The notes: generated by a model not told the origin, from the sequence alone. A DNA stretch of 64,000 nt from Microvirga splendida (GCF_016427565.1 NZ_JAELXT010000016.1:1-64000), one strand, 5' to 3'. Numbered from the stretch's first letter, positions 1 through 8,892 are shown. Made by a program: numbers and translations.

Positions 1-383
1 ATCGCCTCGACGACGGCGGGATGCTGGCCCATGCCGAGATAGTCGTTGGAGCACCAGACCGTGATCTCGCGCGGCCCCTCCGGGGAGTGCCAGATCGCGC
101 TCGGAAAGCTGCCGGCCATGCGTTCGAGATCGACGAAGGAGCGATAGCGCCGCTCAGTCTTCAGCCGCGCGATGGCGGCATCGAAATAGCCGGTGTAGCT
201 CCTGGGAGCAGGCGCCTTCCAGATCGGCGCGGGCGCGGGCTTGACGACCTTAAGCGACACGGGAGGGCGAGCCAGCAGGGCCGTGGCCGTTTCGCACCTG
301 GTGTTCGATCCATCGGTATCCGTGAGCTTCGCCCAGCAGCGTGGAAACTGCGCATCGCCGTGACAGTGCCTCTCCAGGACCAT
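1..383 (-). CDS. hemA: 5-aminolevulinate synthase, N-terminal part (runs off window)
   Basis: Pyridoxal-phosphate enzyme that condenses glycine and succinyl-CoA to 5-aminolevulinate, the first step of haem and corrin synthesis in alphaproteobacteria. The minus-strand frame reads RYRSFVDLERMAGSFP and then VWCSNDYLGMGQHP, which matches the start of the ALAS catalytic core; the rest lies outside the window. The ATG at 383 follows a GGGGAGG ribosome-binding site. With that start, about 75 residues precede the usual family start (FDAAIARLKTERRY region). They are Cys- and Pro-containing and unlike any part of the family I know. A GTG about 30 codons downstream would shorten this. Identity is firm; the exact start is not. 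Confidence 0.8.
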   Translation of the reverse strand, partial: MVLERHCHGDAQFPRCWAKLTDTDGSNTRCETATALLARPPVSLKVVKPAPAPIWKAPAPRSYTGYFDAAIARLKTERRYRSFVDLERMAGSFPSAIWHSPEGPREITVWCSNDYLGMGQHPAVVEA

Positions 384-566
384 TGTAGCCTCCCCCGCCC
401 TCTGCTCGCCTCGACCTCAGCCCGAAGTCGTCACCGCTCGATTGTGATTGAGCCGGCAAAGCGTGCAATGTGGACTGAGGTCCGGGGTCCTGGCCGACTT
501 AGGTCCGGCATGGCGCTAGCGCGCACGCGGGACCATGCGGGCGGCGGTGCTCTCATTCAGGAAGAA

Positions 567-615
567 AGCATCGGATTCGATCCCAAAAGCGGATTCCACT
601 ATTGGGTCCGATGCT
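567..615. repeat. Palindromic intergenic repeat (GCATC...GATGC family), copy 1
   Basis: Imperfect palindrome with outer arms AGCATCGGA/TCCGATGCT around a core resembling CCAAAAGTGGATTCCACTTTTGG. It overlaps the TAG stop of recN. It is the first of six related copies in the window. Repeats like this are abundant between genes in Hyphomicrobiales. Here it probably acts as an RNA hairpin at the recN 3' end. There is no long T run, so terminator activity is uncertain. Confidence 0.7.
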
Positions 616-2290
616 AGTGCGCCGACGCTTCCAGCAGGCGCGCGGCCGCCGCGCGGGCTTCCTCGGTGATGGTCGCGCCGGCGAGCATGCGGGCGATCTC
701 CTCGCGACGCGGCGTGGCCTCGAGCGGGATGACCCGGGTGGCGACCCGGTCCTTTTCACCGCGCACACCCTCCTTGGCGATGAGGAAGTGGCTCTCGGCC
801 TTGGCGGCCACCTGCGGCGCGTGGGTGACGGCCATCACCTGGACCTTGCGGGCGAGCCGCGCGAGGCGCTGGCCGATGGCATCCGCCACCGCGCCGCCGA
901 CGCCGGTGTCGATCTCGTCGAAGACGAGGGTCGGGGCCGAGCCCTTGTCCGCCAGCACCACCTTCAGGGCCAGCATGAAGCGCGAAAGCTCGCCGCCCGA
1001 CGCCACCTTCATGAGCGGACCCGCGCGGGTGCCGGGATTGGTCTGGGCCCAGAACTCGACGCGCTCGAAGCCGCCCGCGTCGCGGCTCGACTCGTCGGTG
1101 GTGATTTCGGTGATGAAGCGCGCCCGCTCGAGCTTGAGCGGCGGCAGCTCGGCATGGACGGCGGCGTCGAGCGACTGGGCGGCCTTCTTGCGGCCGGCGG
1201 ACAGCGCCTTGGCCGCCTTCAGATAGGCGTCGTCGGCTTCGCTCAGAGCCTTCTCCAGGCCGGCAAGCTTCTCCTCGCCGGCATCGATGGCAGCCACGTC
1301 CTCGTCGAAGCGCTGGCGCAGAGCGGCCAGCTCATCGGCGGGCACGTCGTATTTGCGGGCGGCGGCGCGAAGCGCGAACAGCCGCTCCTCGGTCTGCTCC
1401 AGTTCGCGCGGGTCGAATTCGGTGGCGCGGATGGCGTCTTCCAGGGCCGCGCGGGCCTCGTCAATGGCGACGAGCGCCGCGTCGAGGGCCTTGACGCTGG
1501 GCTCCACCAGCGTGGGCGCCTGGGCGCTGCGGCGCTCCAGCTTGCGCACGGCGGCCGAGAGCTCGTTGACCGGGGAGGCGTTGCCGGCGACCACCTCGTA
1601 GGCTTCGTTGAGGTCCGTCGACACCTTCTCGGACTGCATCATGACCACGCGCCGCTCGGCGAGGCTCTCCTCCTCGCCCGCGAGCGGGTTGAGCTTCGTC
1701 AGCTCCTCGACCGCGTGGCGCAGGAAATCGGCCTCCTTGCGGGCTTTCGCGATGCGGCTGCGATGATCCTGAAGGGCGGACCGCGCGTCGCGCACCCTCC
1801 GTGCAGCCTCGGACACGGCCTGGACCTCGGAGGAGAGGCCGCCGAAGGCATCGAGGATGGCGCGGTGGGAGACGGGATCGACCAGAGCGCGGTCGTCGTG
1901 CTGGCCGTGGATCTCGACCAGGGTCGCGCCGATGGCCTTGAGCACCTGGACGCTGACCGGCTGGTCGTTGACGAAAGCGCGGGTGCGCCCGTCGGCCACC
2001 TGTACGCGGCGCAGGATCAGGTCGCCGTCGATGTCGATATCCGCATCCGTCGCGATGCGGCGGGCCGGGTGATCCATGGGGCAGTCGAAGACGGCCGTCA
2101 CCTGGCCCTGGTTCTCGCCATGGCGCACGAGGCTGCCGTCGCCGCGGCCGCCGAGGGCCAGGGCGAAAGCGTCGAGCAGGATCGACTTGCCGGCGCCGGT
2201 CTCACCCGTGAGGACGCTCAGGCCCTCATGGAAGTGAAGCTCAAGCCTGTCGATGAGGACGATATCGCGAATCGCCAGCTGGATGAGCAT
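614..2290 (-). CDS. recN: DNA repair protein RecN
   Basis: SMC-like ATPase that acts early in double-strand break repair in the cytoplasm. The 558 residues match the family's usual length. Walker A is GETGAGKS at residues 29-36. The Walker B/D-loop region is LVFDEIDTGVGG near residue 470, and between them lie long charged heptad-like stretches typical of the coiled coil. The gene starts 12 bp downstream of bamD and probably shares its transcript, the usual bamD-recN order in alphaproteobacteria. The TAG stop lies inside a palindromic repeat. Confidence 0.96.
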   Translation of the reverse strand: MLIQLAIRDIVLIDRLELHFHEGLSVLTGETGAGKSILLDAFALALGGRGDGSLVRHGENQGQVTAVFDCPMDHPARRIATDADIDIDGDLILRRVQVADGRTRAFVNDQPVSVQVLKAIGATLVEIHGQHDDRALVDPVSHRAILDAFGGLSSEVQAVSEAARRVRDARSALQDHRSRIAKARKEADFLRHAVEELTKLNPLAGEEESLAERRVVMMQSEKVSTDLNEAYEVVAGNASPVNELSAAVRKLERRSAQAPTLVEPSVKALDAALVAIDEARAALEDAIRATEFDPRELEQTEERLFALRAAARKYDVPADELAALRQRFDEDVAAIDAGEEKLAGLEKALSEADDAYLKAAKALSAGRKKAAQSLDAAVHAELPPLKLERARFITEITTDESSRDAGGFERVEFWAQTNPGTRAGPLMKVASGGELSRFMLALKVVLADKGSAPTLVFDEIDTGVGGAVADAIGQRLARLARKVQVMAVTHAPQVAAKAESHFLIAKEGVRGEKDRVATRVIPLEATPRREEIARMLAGATITEEARAAAARLLEASAH

Positions 2291-2302
2291 GGAGGGTGAG
2301 GC

Positions 2303-3199
2303 TTAGCCCGTGCGCTGACCGACCTGGGGAACGCCGCGGAAGGCCTTGCTGATCCAGGACTGGGAGTCCTCGCGCGGCTCCACGCCGCCCTTCGTCAGCA
2401 GGGCGTGGGCATCCTTGTACCAGGGAGAGTCGGGGAAGTTGTGTCCGAGAACGGCGGCGGCGGTCTGCGCCTCGTTGACGATGCCCATGGCCATGTAGGC
2501 CTCGGTGAGGCGCTGGAGCGCCTCTTCCACGTGGCGGGTCGTCTGGTAGCGGGCCACGACATTGCGGAAGCGGTTGATGGCGCCCGCGTAGTTGCGCTTC
2601 TGCAGATAGAAGCGGCCGACCTCGAGCTCCTTGCCGGCGAGCTGGTCGCTGGCCACCTGGATCTTCTTGCGGGCGTCGGACACGTATTCGGAGTTCGGAT
2701 AGCGCTGGATCAGTTCCTGCAGAGCCAGCACGGCACGCTCGGACTTCTCCTGGTCGCGGGTGATGTCCGGGATCTGGTCGTAATACGACGAGGCCAGCAG
2801 GTACTGGGCATAGGCCGCATCCGAGGTGTTGGGATAGCTCTGGAGGTAGCGCCGGGAGGCCGTGATGGCCTCGTCATAGAAGCCGCCCTCGTAATTGGCG
2901 TAGGCCTCCATGATCAGGCCTTTGCGCGCCCAATCCGTGTAGGGATACTGCTTGTCGAGGCTGCTGAACTTGGTGACCGCCCCGTCGAAATCGCCCTTCT
3001 GCACCCGGGCGAGACCGTCGTTGTAGATCTCCTCCGCCGGAGCGTTGCTCACGATTTCGGGCTTGTAGCTCGTGTCCTTCTCGAACGGGTTCAGCGACGA
3101 GAGAGATTCGCACCCCGCGAGTCCCAGGCCGCAGACGCCAAGGATCAGGGCGCGGGCGGCCGCGCCTTTCATACCCGAATAAGCCTTCGCGAACGACAT
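2303..3199 (-). CDS. bamD: Outer membrane assembly lipoprotein BamD (ComL)
   Basis: Lipoprotein of the Bam complex that inserts beta-barrel proteins into the outer membrane from the periplasmic side. The signal peptide ends in a lipobox, LAGC at residues 27-30. The mature part is rich in TPR-like helical pairs (IYNDGLARVQKGDFDGA, DAAYAQYLLASSYYDQI). Its 298 residues fit alphaproteobacterial BamD. A strong TTGGAGG-type ribosome-binding site precedes the ATG. The 194-bp gap upstream, before lpxC, should hold its promoter. That gap also contains an 8-bp inverted repeat (CAGGCTTT/AAAGCCTG, 3294-3326) with a 17-nt loop, which may mark the lpxC transcript end. Confidence 0.95.
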   Translation of the reverse strand: MSFAKAYSGMKGAAARALILGVCGLGLAGCESLSSLNPFEKDTSYKPEIVSNAPAEEIYNDGLARVQKGDFDGAVTKFSSLDKQYPYTDWARKGLIMEAYANYEGGFYDEAITASRRYLQSYPNTSDAAYAQYLLASSYYDQIPDITRDQEKSERAVLALQELIQRYPNSEYVSDARKKIQVASDQLAGKELEVGRFYLQKRNYAGAINRFRNVVARYQTTRHVEEALQRLTEAYMAMGIVNEAQTAAAVLGHNFPDSPWYKDAHALLTKGGVEPREDSQSWISKAFRGVPQVGQRTG

Positions 3200-3393
3200 G
3201 CCTCGCGGTCCTCCAAAAACCGTGCCCGATGTATTTAACGGTGCATCAAGCGTTCTTTAGCTCAAGCCCTGGGCAAGAGCCAAGCCCATAGCACAGGCTT
3301 TACCCAATAGGAATTAAGAAAGCCTGCACGAAATCATGCGGCCAATGGGCGCTCGACGCCGATGACGTGGAAGCAGCGCTCCAAAGGAAGGAT

Positions 3394-4338
3394 TCAGTGC
3401 ACTTCGGGAGCGAAAACGGAAGCGACAGCGCTGCCGATTTCCGCATAGCCCGTCTCGCGGCGCGGCGTGGCGTCGACGATGGCGTAGTTGGAGCGGCTCG
3501 AGAACAGGGCTTCCAGCACGGAGAAGTTCATGCGGTGACCGCCGCAATAGGAGCGGTAGGTGCCGAGCAGCGGCAGGCCGGCGAGCGACAGGTCGCCGAC
3601 GGCGTCGAGGAGCTTGTGCCGGACGAACTCGTCGGCGTAGCGCAGACCCTCGGGGTTCATGATGCCGTCGTCGCCGATGGCCACGGTGTTGTCGAGGGAG
3701 GCGCCGAGCGCGAAGCCGGCACTCCAGAGCTTCTCCACGTCGCGCATGAAGCCGAAGGTGCGGGCGCGGGAAATCTCGCGACGGAACACGGAAGGCGACA
3801 GGTCGATGACCTTGCGCTGGCGACCGATCACCGGGGTCGGAAAGTCGATCTCCACGTCGAGGCGGAAGGCGCGCTCGTTAGGGAGGAGTTCGGCGAAGGC
3901 CCGGCCCTGCGTGACGCGGACGGGCTTGAGAACCTTGATGTAGCGGCGGCTGACGCCCTGAGCCGTGATGCCGACCTGATCGATGGCATCGATGAACGGG
4001 GCCGAGCTGCCGTCGAGGATCGGAACCTCCGGCCCGTCGATCTCGACGAGAACGTTGTCGATGCCGAGGCCGGCAAGAGCCGCCATGAGGTGTTCGATGG
4101 TGGCGACCGCGCCCGACTCGCGGTCGCCGATGACCGTGCAAAGCTCGGTGGCGGTCACCGCCAGATGTCGAGCGTCGATCAGCCGGTCCAGTCCGCCCGG
4201 CAGGCCGGTGCGGAGAAAAGCAATGCCATGGTTCGCTTCAGCCGGATGAAGGATCATCTTCACTTCATCCCCGGAATGAACTCCGGTTCCAATGAGGGTC
4301 ACGGCGGCGCGAAGCGTGGTCTGCTGGCTTTGCTTCAT
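3394..4338 (-). CDS. lpxC: UDP-3-O-acyl-N-acetylglucosamine deacetylase LpxC
   Basis: Zinc deacetylase catalysing the committed step of lipid A synthesis in the cytoplasm. The expected zinc and catalytic residues are visible: H83 in IEHLMAAL, H241 and D245 in HKLLDAVGDLSL, and H268 in GGHRMN. Length is 314 residues, normal for the family. It sits between ftsZ and bamD as in many alphaproteobacteria. A 396-bp gap separates it from ftsZ, with terminator-like hairpins and a CtrA-type motif, so it appears to have its own promoter rather than sharing the division-gene transcript. Confidence 0.97.
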   Translation of the reverse strand: MKQSQQTTLRAAVTLIGTGVHSGDEVKMILHPAEANHGIAFLRTGLPGGLDRLIDARHLAVTATELCTVIGDRESGAVATIEHLMAALAGLGIDNVLVEIDGPEVPILDGSSAPFIDAIDQVGITAQGVSRRYIKVLKPVRVTQGRAFAELLPNERAFRLDVEIDFPTPVIGRQRKVIDLSPSVFRREISRARTFGFMRDVEKLWSAGFALGASLDNTVAIGDDGIMNPEGLRYADEFVRHKLLDAVGDLSLAGLPLLGTYRSYCGGHRMNFSVLEALFSSRSNYAIVDATPRRETGYAEIGSAVASVFAPEVH

Positions 4339-4545
4339 GAGTCCTGGACCTCAACTACCCTTGTCGCCTCACAGAGCCTGTTTTGCCGGGGAAGGTGCAT
4401 TGATTGCCTTGTGCTTCCGACCGGCAGGCTTCTTTTGAGTGCTGCCCCTTTTGATGTGCAGGCACCATAGTCCCGCTGTCAGGCTAGGCCAAATCACGCT
4501 TTCTTACCGTGTGTTACAAAGGGGATAAGTCACAAGCCTTTGATG

Positions 4546-4561
4546 TTAATGGTTTTTTAAC
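4546..4561 (+). promoter_or_regulatory. Candidate CtrA-binding site upstream of lpxC
   Basis: The bases read TTAA, seven bases, TTAAC, an exact match to the CtrA consensus TTAA-N7-TTAAC of alphaproteobacteria. It lies 208 bp upstream of the lpxC start and beside the last ftsZ terminator hairpin. The motif is short and may occur by chance, though in a GC-rich genome this is unlikely at any given promoter. Confidence 0.45.
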
Positions 4562-4565
4562 GAAG

Positions 4566-4597
4566 AAGGCTCCCAGCCGGTTCGGACTGGGAGCCTT
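4566..4597 (-). terminator. Terminator hairpin downstream of ftsZ
   Basis: A perfect 11-bp stem, AAGGCTCCCAG/CTGGGAGCCTT, with a 10-nt loop. The better T run (TTTT) lies on the plus side, while the minus side reads TTCTTCG. No plus-strand gene is visible upstream, so it most likely ends the ftsZ transcript. It could be bidirectional or end an unseen plus-strand RNA. Confidence 0.55.
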
Positions 4598-4627
4598 TTG
4601 TAACAGCTGTAACAGCGCTGTCGGGCT

Positions 4628-4676
4628 GGGCATCAAACCTCAAAGTGGATTCCACTTTTAGGAATCATCGATGCCC
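4628..4676. repeat. Palindromic intergenic repeat, copy 2
   Basis: Outer arms are GGGCAT/ATGCCC and the inner core AAAGTGGATTCCACTTT is a perfect palindrome. It belongs to the same family as the repeats next to recN, ftsA, murB and the lytic transglycosylase gene. It is the second of two such elements in tandem downstream of ftsZ. Confidence 0.65.
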
Positions 4677-4686
4677 GTTTCTCTAA

Positions 4687-4731
4687 AGAGCGCATCGTTC
4701 GGAGCGGACCCAGCGGGCCGCACGATGCTCT
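4687..4731. repeat. Palindromic intergenic repeat, copy 3 (core degenerate)
   Basis: Arms AGAGCATCGT/ACGATGCGCTCT flank a GC-rich loop in which the usual AAAGTGGATTCC core is lost. It begins four bases after the ftsZ stop codon. On the minus strand the stem is followed by TTTAG, so it may contribute to ending the ftsZ mRNA or protecting its 3' end. Confidence 0.6.
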
Positions 4732-4734
4732 TGC

Positions 4735-6420
4735 TTAGTTGGCCTGGCGGCGGAGGAAGGCGGGAATCTCCAGCTGGTCATCCTCCGAAGCGGCCCGCGG
4801 AGCCGGAGCCGGCTGGCCCTGCGGCGGGCGCTGCGCCTGGGCCGGCATGGGCCGGCGGGCGTATTCGGCATGAACCGACGACATGGGCTGGCGCGGGGCC
4901 TCCTGGCGCGGGTCGACGGGGGCCGGCTGCGCCTCCTCGCGGCGGCCGAAGCCGATGGTCGCGAGACGCTGGATCAGGGAGGGCTTGTGCTCCTGGGCAG
5001 GCTCCTCGCCGCGGCTGGCGCGCAGGGCGACCTGACCGGGCATGGGCAGCTCGTCGATGCGCGGCATCCGGGCCGGGCGCATGGCGCGCTCGGCCTGCGG
5101 CGGGATGAAGGCGCCCTGCTCGGCGGGCTCTTCGTAGACCGGCACCTGAGGGGCCGGAGCCTCGTAGGCAACCGCCTGCCGCGGCTGGGCCGGGGTGAGC
5201 ACCACGTCGTCGCGCACGATCGGCTGGGGAGCGGGCTCCACCGGCTGGGCCGCAGCCACGGGCGCCGGAGCCGGCGCCAGAACGGGCGAGCCCTGGGTCA
5301 GGATCGAAGCCGCCTTCACCGGTTCGGGCTGGGCGGCGGAGCGAAAGGTCGGCGTGGCCTGGGTGGCGCGGGCGCGGGCCTCGGCCCGCAGGCGCTCGGC
5401 GACCTCGGAGATGCGCTGCTCGGTGGCGGTGAGATCGCCGCCGTTCTCCATGATCGCGTGGTCGATGCCGGTCGCCACGACGGAGACGCGGATGATGCCT
5501 TCCAGGCTCTCGTCGAAGGTGGCGCCGAGAATGATGTTGGCATCCTGGTCCACTTCCTCGCGGATGCGGGTGGCGGCCTCGTCGAGTTCGTAGAGGGTGA
5601 GGTCGTTGCCGCCCGTGATGGAGATCAGCAGGCCGCGCGCGCCCTTCATCGACACGTCGTCGAGGAGCGGGTTCGCGATGGCGGCTTCGGCCGCGCGGAT
5701 CGCGCGCTTCTCGCCGGAGGCTTCGCCTGTGCCCATCATGGCCTTGCCCATGCCGCGCATGACGGAGCGCACGTCGGCGAAGTCGAGGTTGATGAGGCCT
5801 TCCTTCACCATCAGGTCGGTGATGCAGGCAACGCCCGAGTAGAGCACCTGGTCGGCCATGGCGAAGGCGTCCGCGAAGGTCGTCTTCTCGGTGGCGACCC
5901 GGAACAGGTTCTGGTTCGGGATCACGATGAGCGTGTCGACGGCCTGCTGCAGCTCGTTGATGCCGGCATCCGCCAGCTTCATGCGGCGCACGCCTTCGAA
6001 CTGGAACGGCTTCGTCACGACGCCGACCGTCAGGATGCCGAGCTCGCGGGCCGCGCGGGCCACGACCGGGGCAGCGCCCGTGCCGGTGCCGCCGCCCATG
6101 CCGGCGGTGATGAACACCATGTGCGAGCCGGCGAGCTGATCGCGGATCTCGTCGATCACCTCTTCGGCGGCCGCGCGGCCGACTTCCGGCTGCGAGCCGG
6201 CGCCGAGGCCTTCGGTGACCTGGATGCCCATCTGGATCACGCGCTGGGCCTTGGAGGAGGCTAGCGCCTGCGCGTCGGTGTTCGACACCACGAACTCGAC
6301 GCCCTCCAGACCGGATTCAATCATGTTGTTCACGGCGTTGCCGCCGGCACCGCCGACGCCGAAAACCGTGATGTGCGGCTTGAGTTCCCGGATGTCCGGA
6401 GTTTGCAGATTCATTGCCAT
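4735..6420 (-). CDS. ftsZ: Cell division protein FtsZ
   Basis: Tubulin-like GTPase that forms the Z ring at midcell. The GTP-binding signature GGGTGTG is at residues 109-115, and the N-terminal [13 protein letters not shown] is intact. The polymerising core ends near residue 330. A long Pro/Ala/Gln-rich linker follows, then a terminal conserved peptide, [10 protein letters not shown], that binds FtsA and other membrane tethers. The 561-residue length reflects the extended linker typical of Hyphomicrobiales. The first ATG (6420) gives MAMN; the second ATG two codons later is equally possible. It is separated from ftsA by 196 bp with a repeat and hairpins, so it likely has its own promoter. Confidence 0.98.
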   Translation of the reverse strand: MAMNLQTPDIRELKPHITVFGVGGAGGNAVNNMIESGLEGVEFVVSNTDAQALASSKAQRVIQMGIQVTEGLGAGSQPEVGRAAAEEVIDEIRDQLAGSHMVFITAGMGGGTGTGAAPVVARAARELGILTVGVVTKPFQFEGVRRMKLADAGINELQQAVDTLIVIPNQNLFRVATEKTTFADAFAMADQVLYSGVACITDLMVKEGLINLDFADVRSVMRGMGKAMMGTGEASGEKRAIRAAEAAIANPLLDDVSMKGARGLLISITGGNDLTLYELDEAATRIREEVDQDANIILGATFDESLEGIIRVSVVATGIDHAIMENGGDLTATEQRISEVAERLRAEARARATQATPTFRSAAQPEPVKAASILTQGSPVLAPAPAPVAAAQPVEPAPQPIVRDDVVLTPAQPRQAVAYEAPAPQVPVYEEPAEQGAFIPPQAERAMRPARMPRIDELPMPGQVALRASRGEEPAQEHKPSLIQRLATIGFGRREEAQPAPVDPRQEAPRQPMSSVHAEYARRPMPAQAQRPPQGQPAPAPRAASEDDQLEIPAFLRRQAN

Positions 6421-6521
6421 GACCTGTGCCTCTTCTGGCCTTTATACCGATAAGCGTTTGGCCGACGCTAACCCTTGTTGACTTGAACTCTTCACGTTGG
6501 CCCGCCGCGCCAGCGCGTTAC

Positions 6522-6557
6522 TCACTCGAGTGACTTCCAAGAAACCGGAAGTCACTC
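6522..6557. promoter_or_regulatory. Overlapping alternative hairpins upstream of ftsZ
   Basis: TCACTCGAGTGA (6522-6533) is a perfect 12-bp palindrome. Its right half, GAGTGA (6528-6533), is also the start of an 11-bp stem GAGTGACTTCC (6528-6538) that pairs with GGAAGTCACTC (6547-6557). The two structures cannot form together. No T run follows either, so this is a candidate leader structure or operator rather than a terminator. Confidence 0.4.
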
Positions 6558-6571
6558 TCACTCTCTTCACC

Positions 6572-6620
6572 GCATTTTCTGTCGCAAAACCGGAACCCAC
6601 TTTTGCGGAAAATGCTCTAG
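6572..6620. repeat. Palindromic intergenic repeat, copy 4
   Basis: On the minus strand it begins with the TAG stop of ftsA and continues AGCATTTTCCGCAAAAGTGG, with a matching right arm ending in AAAATGC. The sequence closely resembles a repeat seen very often in Hyphomicrobiales genomes. It separates ftsA from ftsZ. Confidence 0.7.
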
Positions 6621-7939
6621 AAACTGTCCCGAATCCAACGGCCCATTCGCGAGAAATAGCCGTCGGTTCCCGTACTCTGGAACAAGCCGCTGCTCCGCGG
6701 CTCGAAATACTCGATATGCGCCACCTGCGGATAAACCAGGAGGCCGACCACCGCCGAAAAGGCAGGGCCCTTTGCCGCTTCGGGCAGGCCCTTGATGCCG
6801 AGCGGGCGCCCGACACGTACCTGGCCCTGCAAGATGCGGCGCGCCGTTTCCGGCAGCCCGACGAGCTGGCTTGCGCCGCCCGTCAGCACGACCCGCCGTC
6901 CGGCCTGGGCCGCGAAGCCCGCACCTTTCAACCGGTCGCGCACGAGTTCGAGAACTTCCTCGACCCGCGGCTTGATGATGCGGACGAGGTGCGACTTCGG
7001 TAGATGGTTCGGAACGTCCCGTTCGTCCTCATCGACCTGCGGCACCGCGATCATGTCCCGGTCGTCCGCGCTCGAAGCGATGGCGGAGCCGTAGAAAGTC
7101 TTGAGCCGTTCGGCAGCGGACACGCGGGTCGTGAGACCGCGCGCGATGTCCATGGTCACATGGTGACCGCCGACCGCGATGGCATCGGAGTGAACCAGAT
7201 GCCCGTTGGAGAAAATGCCGACGCTCGTGGTGCCGCCGCCCATGTCGACGACCGCGCAGCCCATGTCGGCCTCGTCGTCGACGAGAGCGGAAAGGCCCGC
7301 TGCGTAAGGGGTGGCGATGACAGCTTCAACACCCAGATGGCAGCGCTCGACCGCCAGCATGAGGTTGCGCGCAGCCGCCGCCTCGGAGGTCACCACATGG
7401 AGATCCGCGCCGAGGCGCTCGCCGATCATGCCGGCGGGATCGACGATGTGGTTCTGCGCATCGAGCGAGAAGCCCGTGGGAAGAGCGTGAAGAACAGTGC
7501 GGCCGCGACGCAGGTCGTAGCTCGAGGCGGCGTCGAGCACGCGATGCACGTCGCCCTCGCTCACTGCGCCGCGCACGGGAACATGCGCCTCGAAATGCTC
7601 GGACGCGAGACGCCCGCCGGTGAGGTTCACGATCACCGACTGGATCTCGACCTTCGCCATCCGCTCGGCGGCATGCACCGCCTGGCGGATCGCGGACTCG
7701 GCCGCTTCCAGATCGACGACAACGCCGCCCTTCAGGCCCATGGAGCGCTGATGGCCGATGCCGAGGATGCGCGCCACATGGGTGCGGCTGCGCAGCGACT
7801 CGACCTCGTCGGCCGGCTTCAGCTCCGCAACGACGCAGACGACTTTGCTCGTTCCGACATCGAGCACCGAAAGAATGGCGCTCTTGCGTGCGGAGAGTGG
7901 CTTCAGGCGTGGCGTCAAACCGTGACCCGAGAGACTCAT
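6617..7939 (-). CDS. ftsA: Cell division protein FtsA
   Basis: Actin-like ATPase that tethers FtsZ to the membrane and signals to the septal wall machinery. The actin-fold phosphate loops are visible (LDVGTSKVVCVV near residue 26, VVDMGGGTTSVGIF near residue 230, VVLTGGASQLVGL near residue 350). The C-terminus SRMGRWIRDSF is the amphipathic membrane-targeting helix. Its 440 residues are normal. The start overlaps the ftsQ stop as ATGA, so translation of the two is probably coupled. The stop is embedded in a palindromic repeat. Confidence 0.97.
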   Translation of the reverse strand: MSLSGHGLTPRLKPLSARKSAILSVLDVGTSKVVCVVAELKPADEVESLRSRTHVARILGIGHQRSMGLKGGVVVDLEAAESAIRQAVHAAERMAKVEIQSVIVNLTGGRLASEHFEAHVPVRGAVSEGDVHRVLDAASSYDLRRGRTVLHALPTGFSLDAQNHIVDPAGMIGERLGADLHVVTSEAAAARNLMLAVERCHLGVEAVIATPYAAGLSALVDDEADMGCAVVDMGGGTTSVGIFSNGHLVHSDAIAVGGHHVTMDIARGLTTRVSAAERLKTFYGSAIASSADDRDMIAVPQVDEDERDVPNHLPKSHLVRIIKPRVEEVLELVRDRLKGAGFAAQAGRRVVLTGGASQLVGLPETARRILQGQVRVGRPLGIKGLPEAAKGPAFSAVVGLLVYPQVAHIEYFEPRSSGLFQSTGTDGYFSRMGRWIRDSF

Positions 7940-8892
7940 GTATCGACCCCCTTGCCGCGCATTGGTTTTTTCTTGAGGGCCTCGGCGCGGGCCAAGGCGG
8001 CCTCTTCCGTCAAGCGGACGACGACGCGATCCGCCATGCGCAGATCGATCGCCAGCACGTCCTTTTCCAGAATCTTCTGCTCGTGTTCGAGCTTCACGAG
8101 ACGGGCCAGCGCGTCGGCGGCTCCGATCTCCGGCAGGCGCACGTCCATGCCGTTGTCCATCTTCAGAGTCCAGCGCCGCCCGGCCACGAGCGTGCCGGCG
8201 CGGATGCGGCCCTTGAGGGGGCCTGCCGCCTCGACCAGCGCGAGGTAATCCTTGCTGCGGGCGTTGGCGCCCTCGCCCACCACGAAGGGCAGATCGAGGT
8301 AGCGCTCGTCCTGCATGAGGTCGATCACCGTGCCGTCGGCGGCAATGACGAAGAGCTCGCCGTTGTTCTGCCAGATGGCATGAGCCTCGCGCTCCGTGAG
8401 CGTGATGACGAGTTCGTTCGGATAGAGCTTGCGCACGGTCGCCGACTTGACCATCGGCACGCGCTCAAGGCGCTCGCGCAGGTCGTTCACATCGAGGAAG
8501 GCGAGCGACAGCTTGCCGTTGATGCCCGCAGCGGCGAGGACCTCGTTCTCGCCCATCTGCGAGATGCCGGAGATCGTCACCTGTTCTAGGCCGAGGCCCA
8601 CGGTCCGCGCCAGCGCATGGTGGGGCTCGCCGTGCTGGCGGATGAAACCGTCGATATGTCCGCCCTGCCAGAGGCCATAGCCGATGACGGCCGAGAAGAA
8701 GGCCAGCGTCAGGCCGGTTCCGAGGAAGCGCGGAAGACGCTGCTCGATCGGGGCGCCGGCGGAGCGGCGGCGTACGCTGCCGGAGGATCCGAACAGCTTT
8801 CTGATTCGGGAGGGCTGCTTGAAGGATGAAGCGGGCCTCCGGCCTCCGGAGGCAGCGCGCGCAACGGCGAATCCGGCCGGGTAGGCCGTCAT
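7936..8892 (-). CDS. ftsQ: Cell division protein FtsQ
   Basis: Bitopic inner-membrane protein that links early and late divisome components through its periplasmic domain. It has a basic, Ser/Arg-rich cytoplasmic N-terminus of about 56 residues, one membrane segment (about 57-76, LGTGLTLAFFSAVIGYGLW), and then a POTRA domain beginning near VTISGISQMGENEVLAAAGI. I chose the ATG at 8892 because it overlaps the ddl stop as ATGA, the pattern used throughout this cluster; this gives 318 residues. An ATG ten codons upstream is also open. Confidence 0.93.
   Translation of the reverse strand: MTAYPAGFAVARAASGGRRPASSFKQPSRIRKLFGSSGSVRRRSAGAPIEQRLPRFLGTGLTLAFFSAVIGYGLWQGGHIDGFIRQHGEPHHALARTVGLGLEQVTISGISQMGENEVLAAAGINGKLSLAFLDVNDLRERLERVPMVKSATVRKLYPNELVITLTEREAHAIWQNNGELFVIAADGTVIDLMQDERYLDLPFVVGEGANARSKDYLALVEAAGPLKGRIRAGTLVAGRRWTLKMDNGMDVRLPEIGAADALARLVKLEHEQKILEKDVLAIDLRMADRVVVRLTEEAALARAEALKKKPMRGKGVDT

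Larger units (their letters stand above)
4339..4734. other. lpxC-ftsZ intergenic region
   Basis: This 396-bp gap has no convincing gene. Read in the direction of transcription it contains two palindromic hairpins after the ftsZ stop, a strong GC-rich hairpin at 4566-4597, a CtrA-type motif at 4546-4561, and then roughly 200 bp that must hold the lpxC promoter and leader. Confidence 0.8.

Noticed and set aside
602-2299. Long plus-strand open frame opposite recN
   Set aside because: It is the antisense shadow of recN in GC-rich DNA; it is rich in Arg, Gly and His without domain features, while recN has full motifs.
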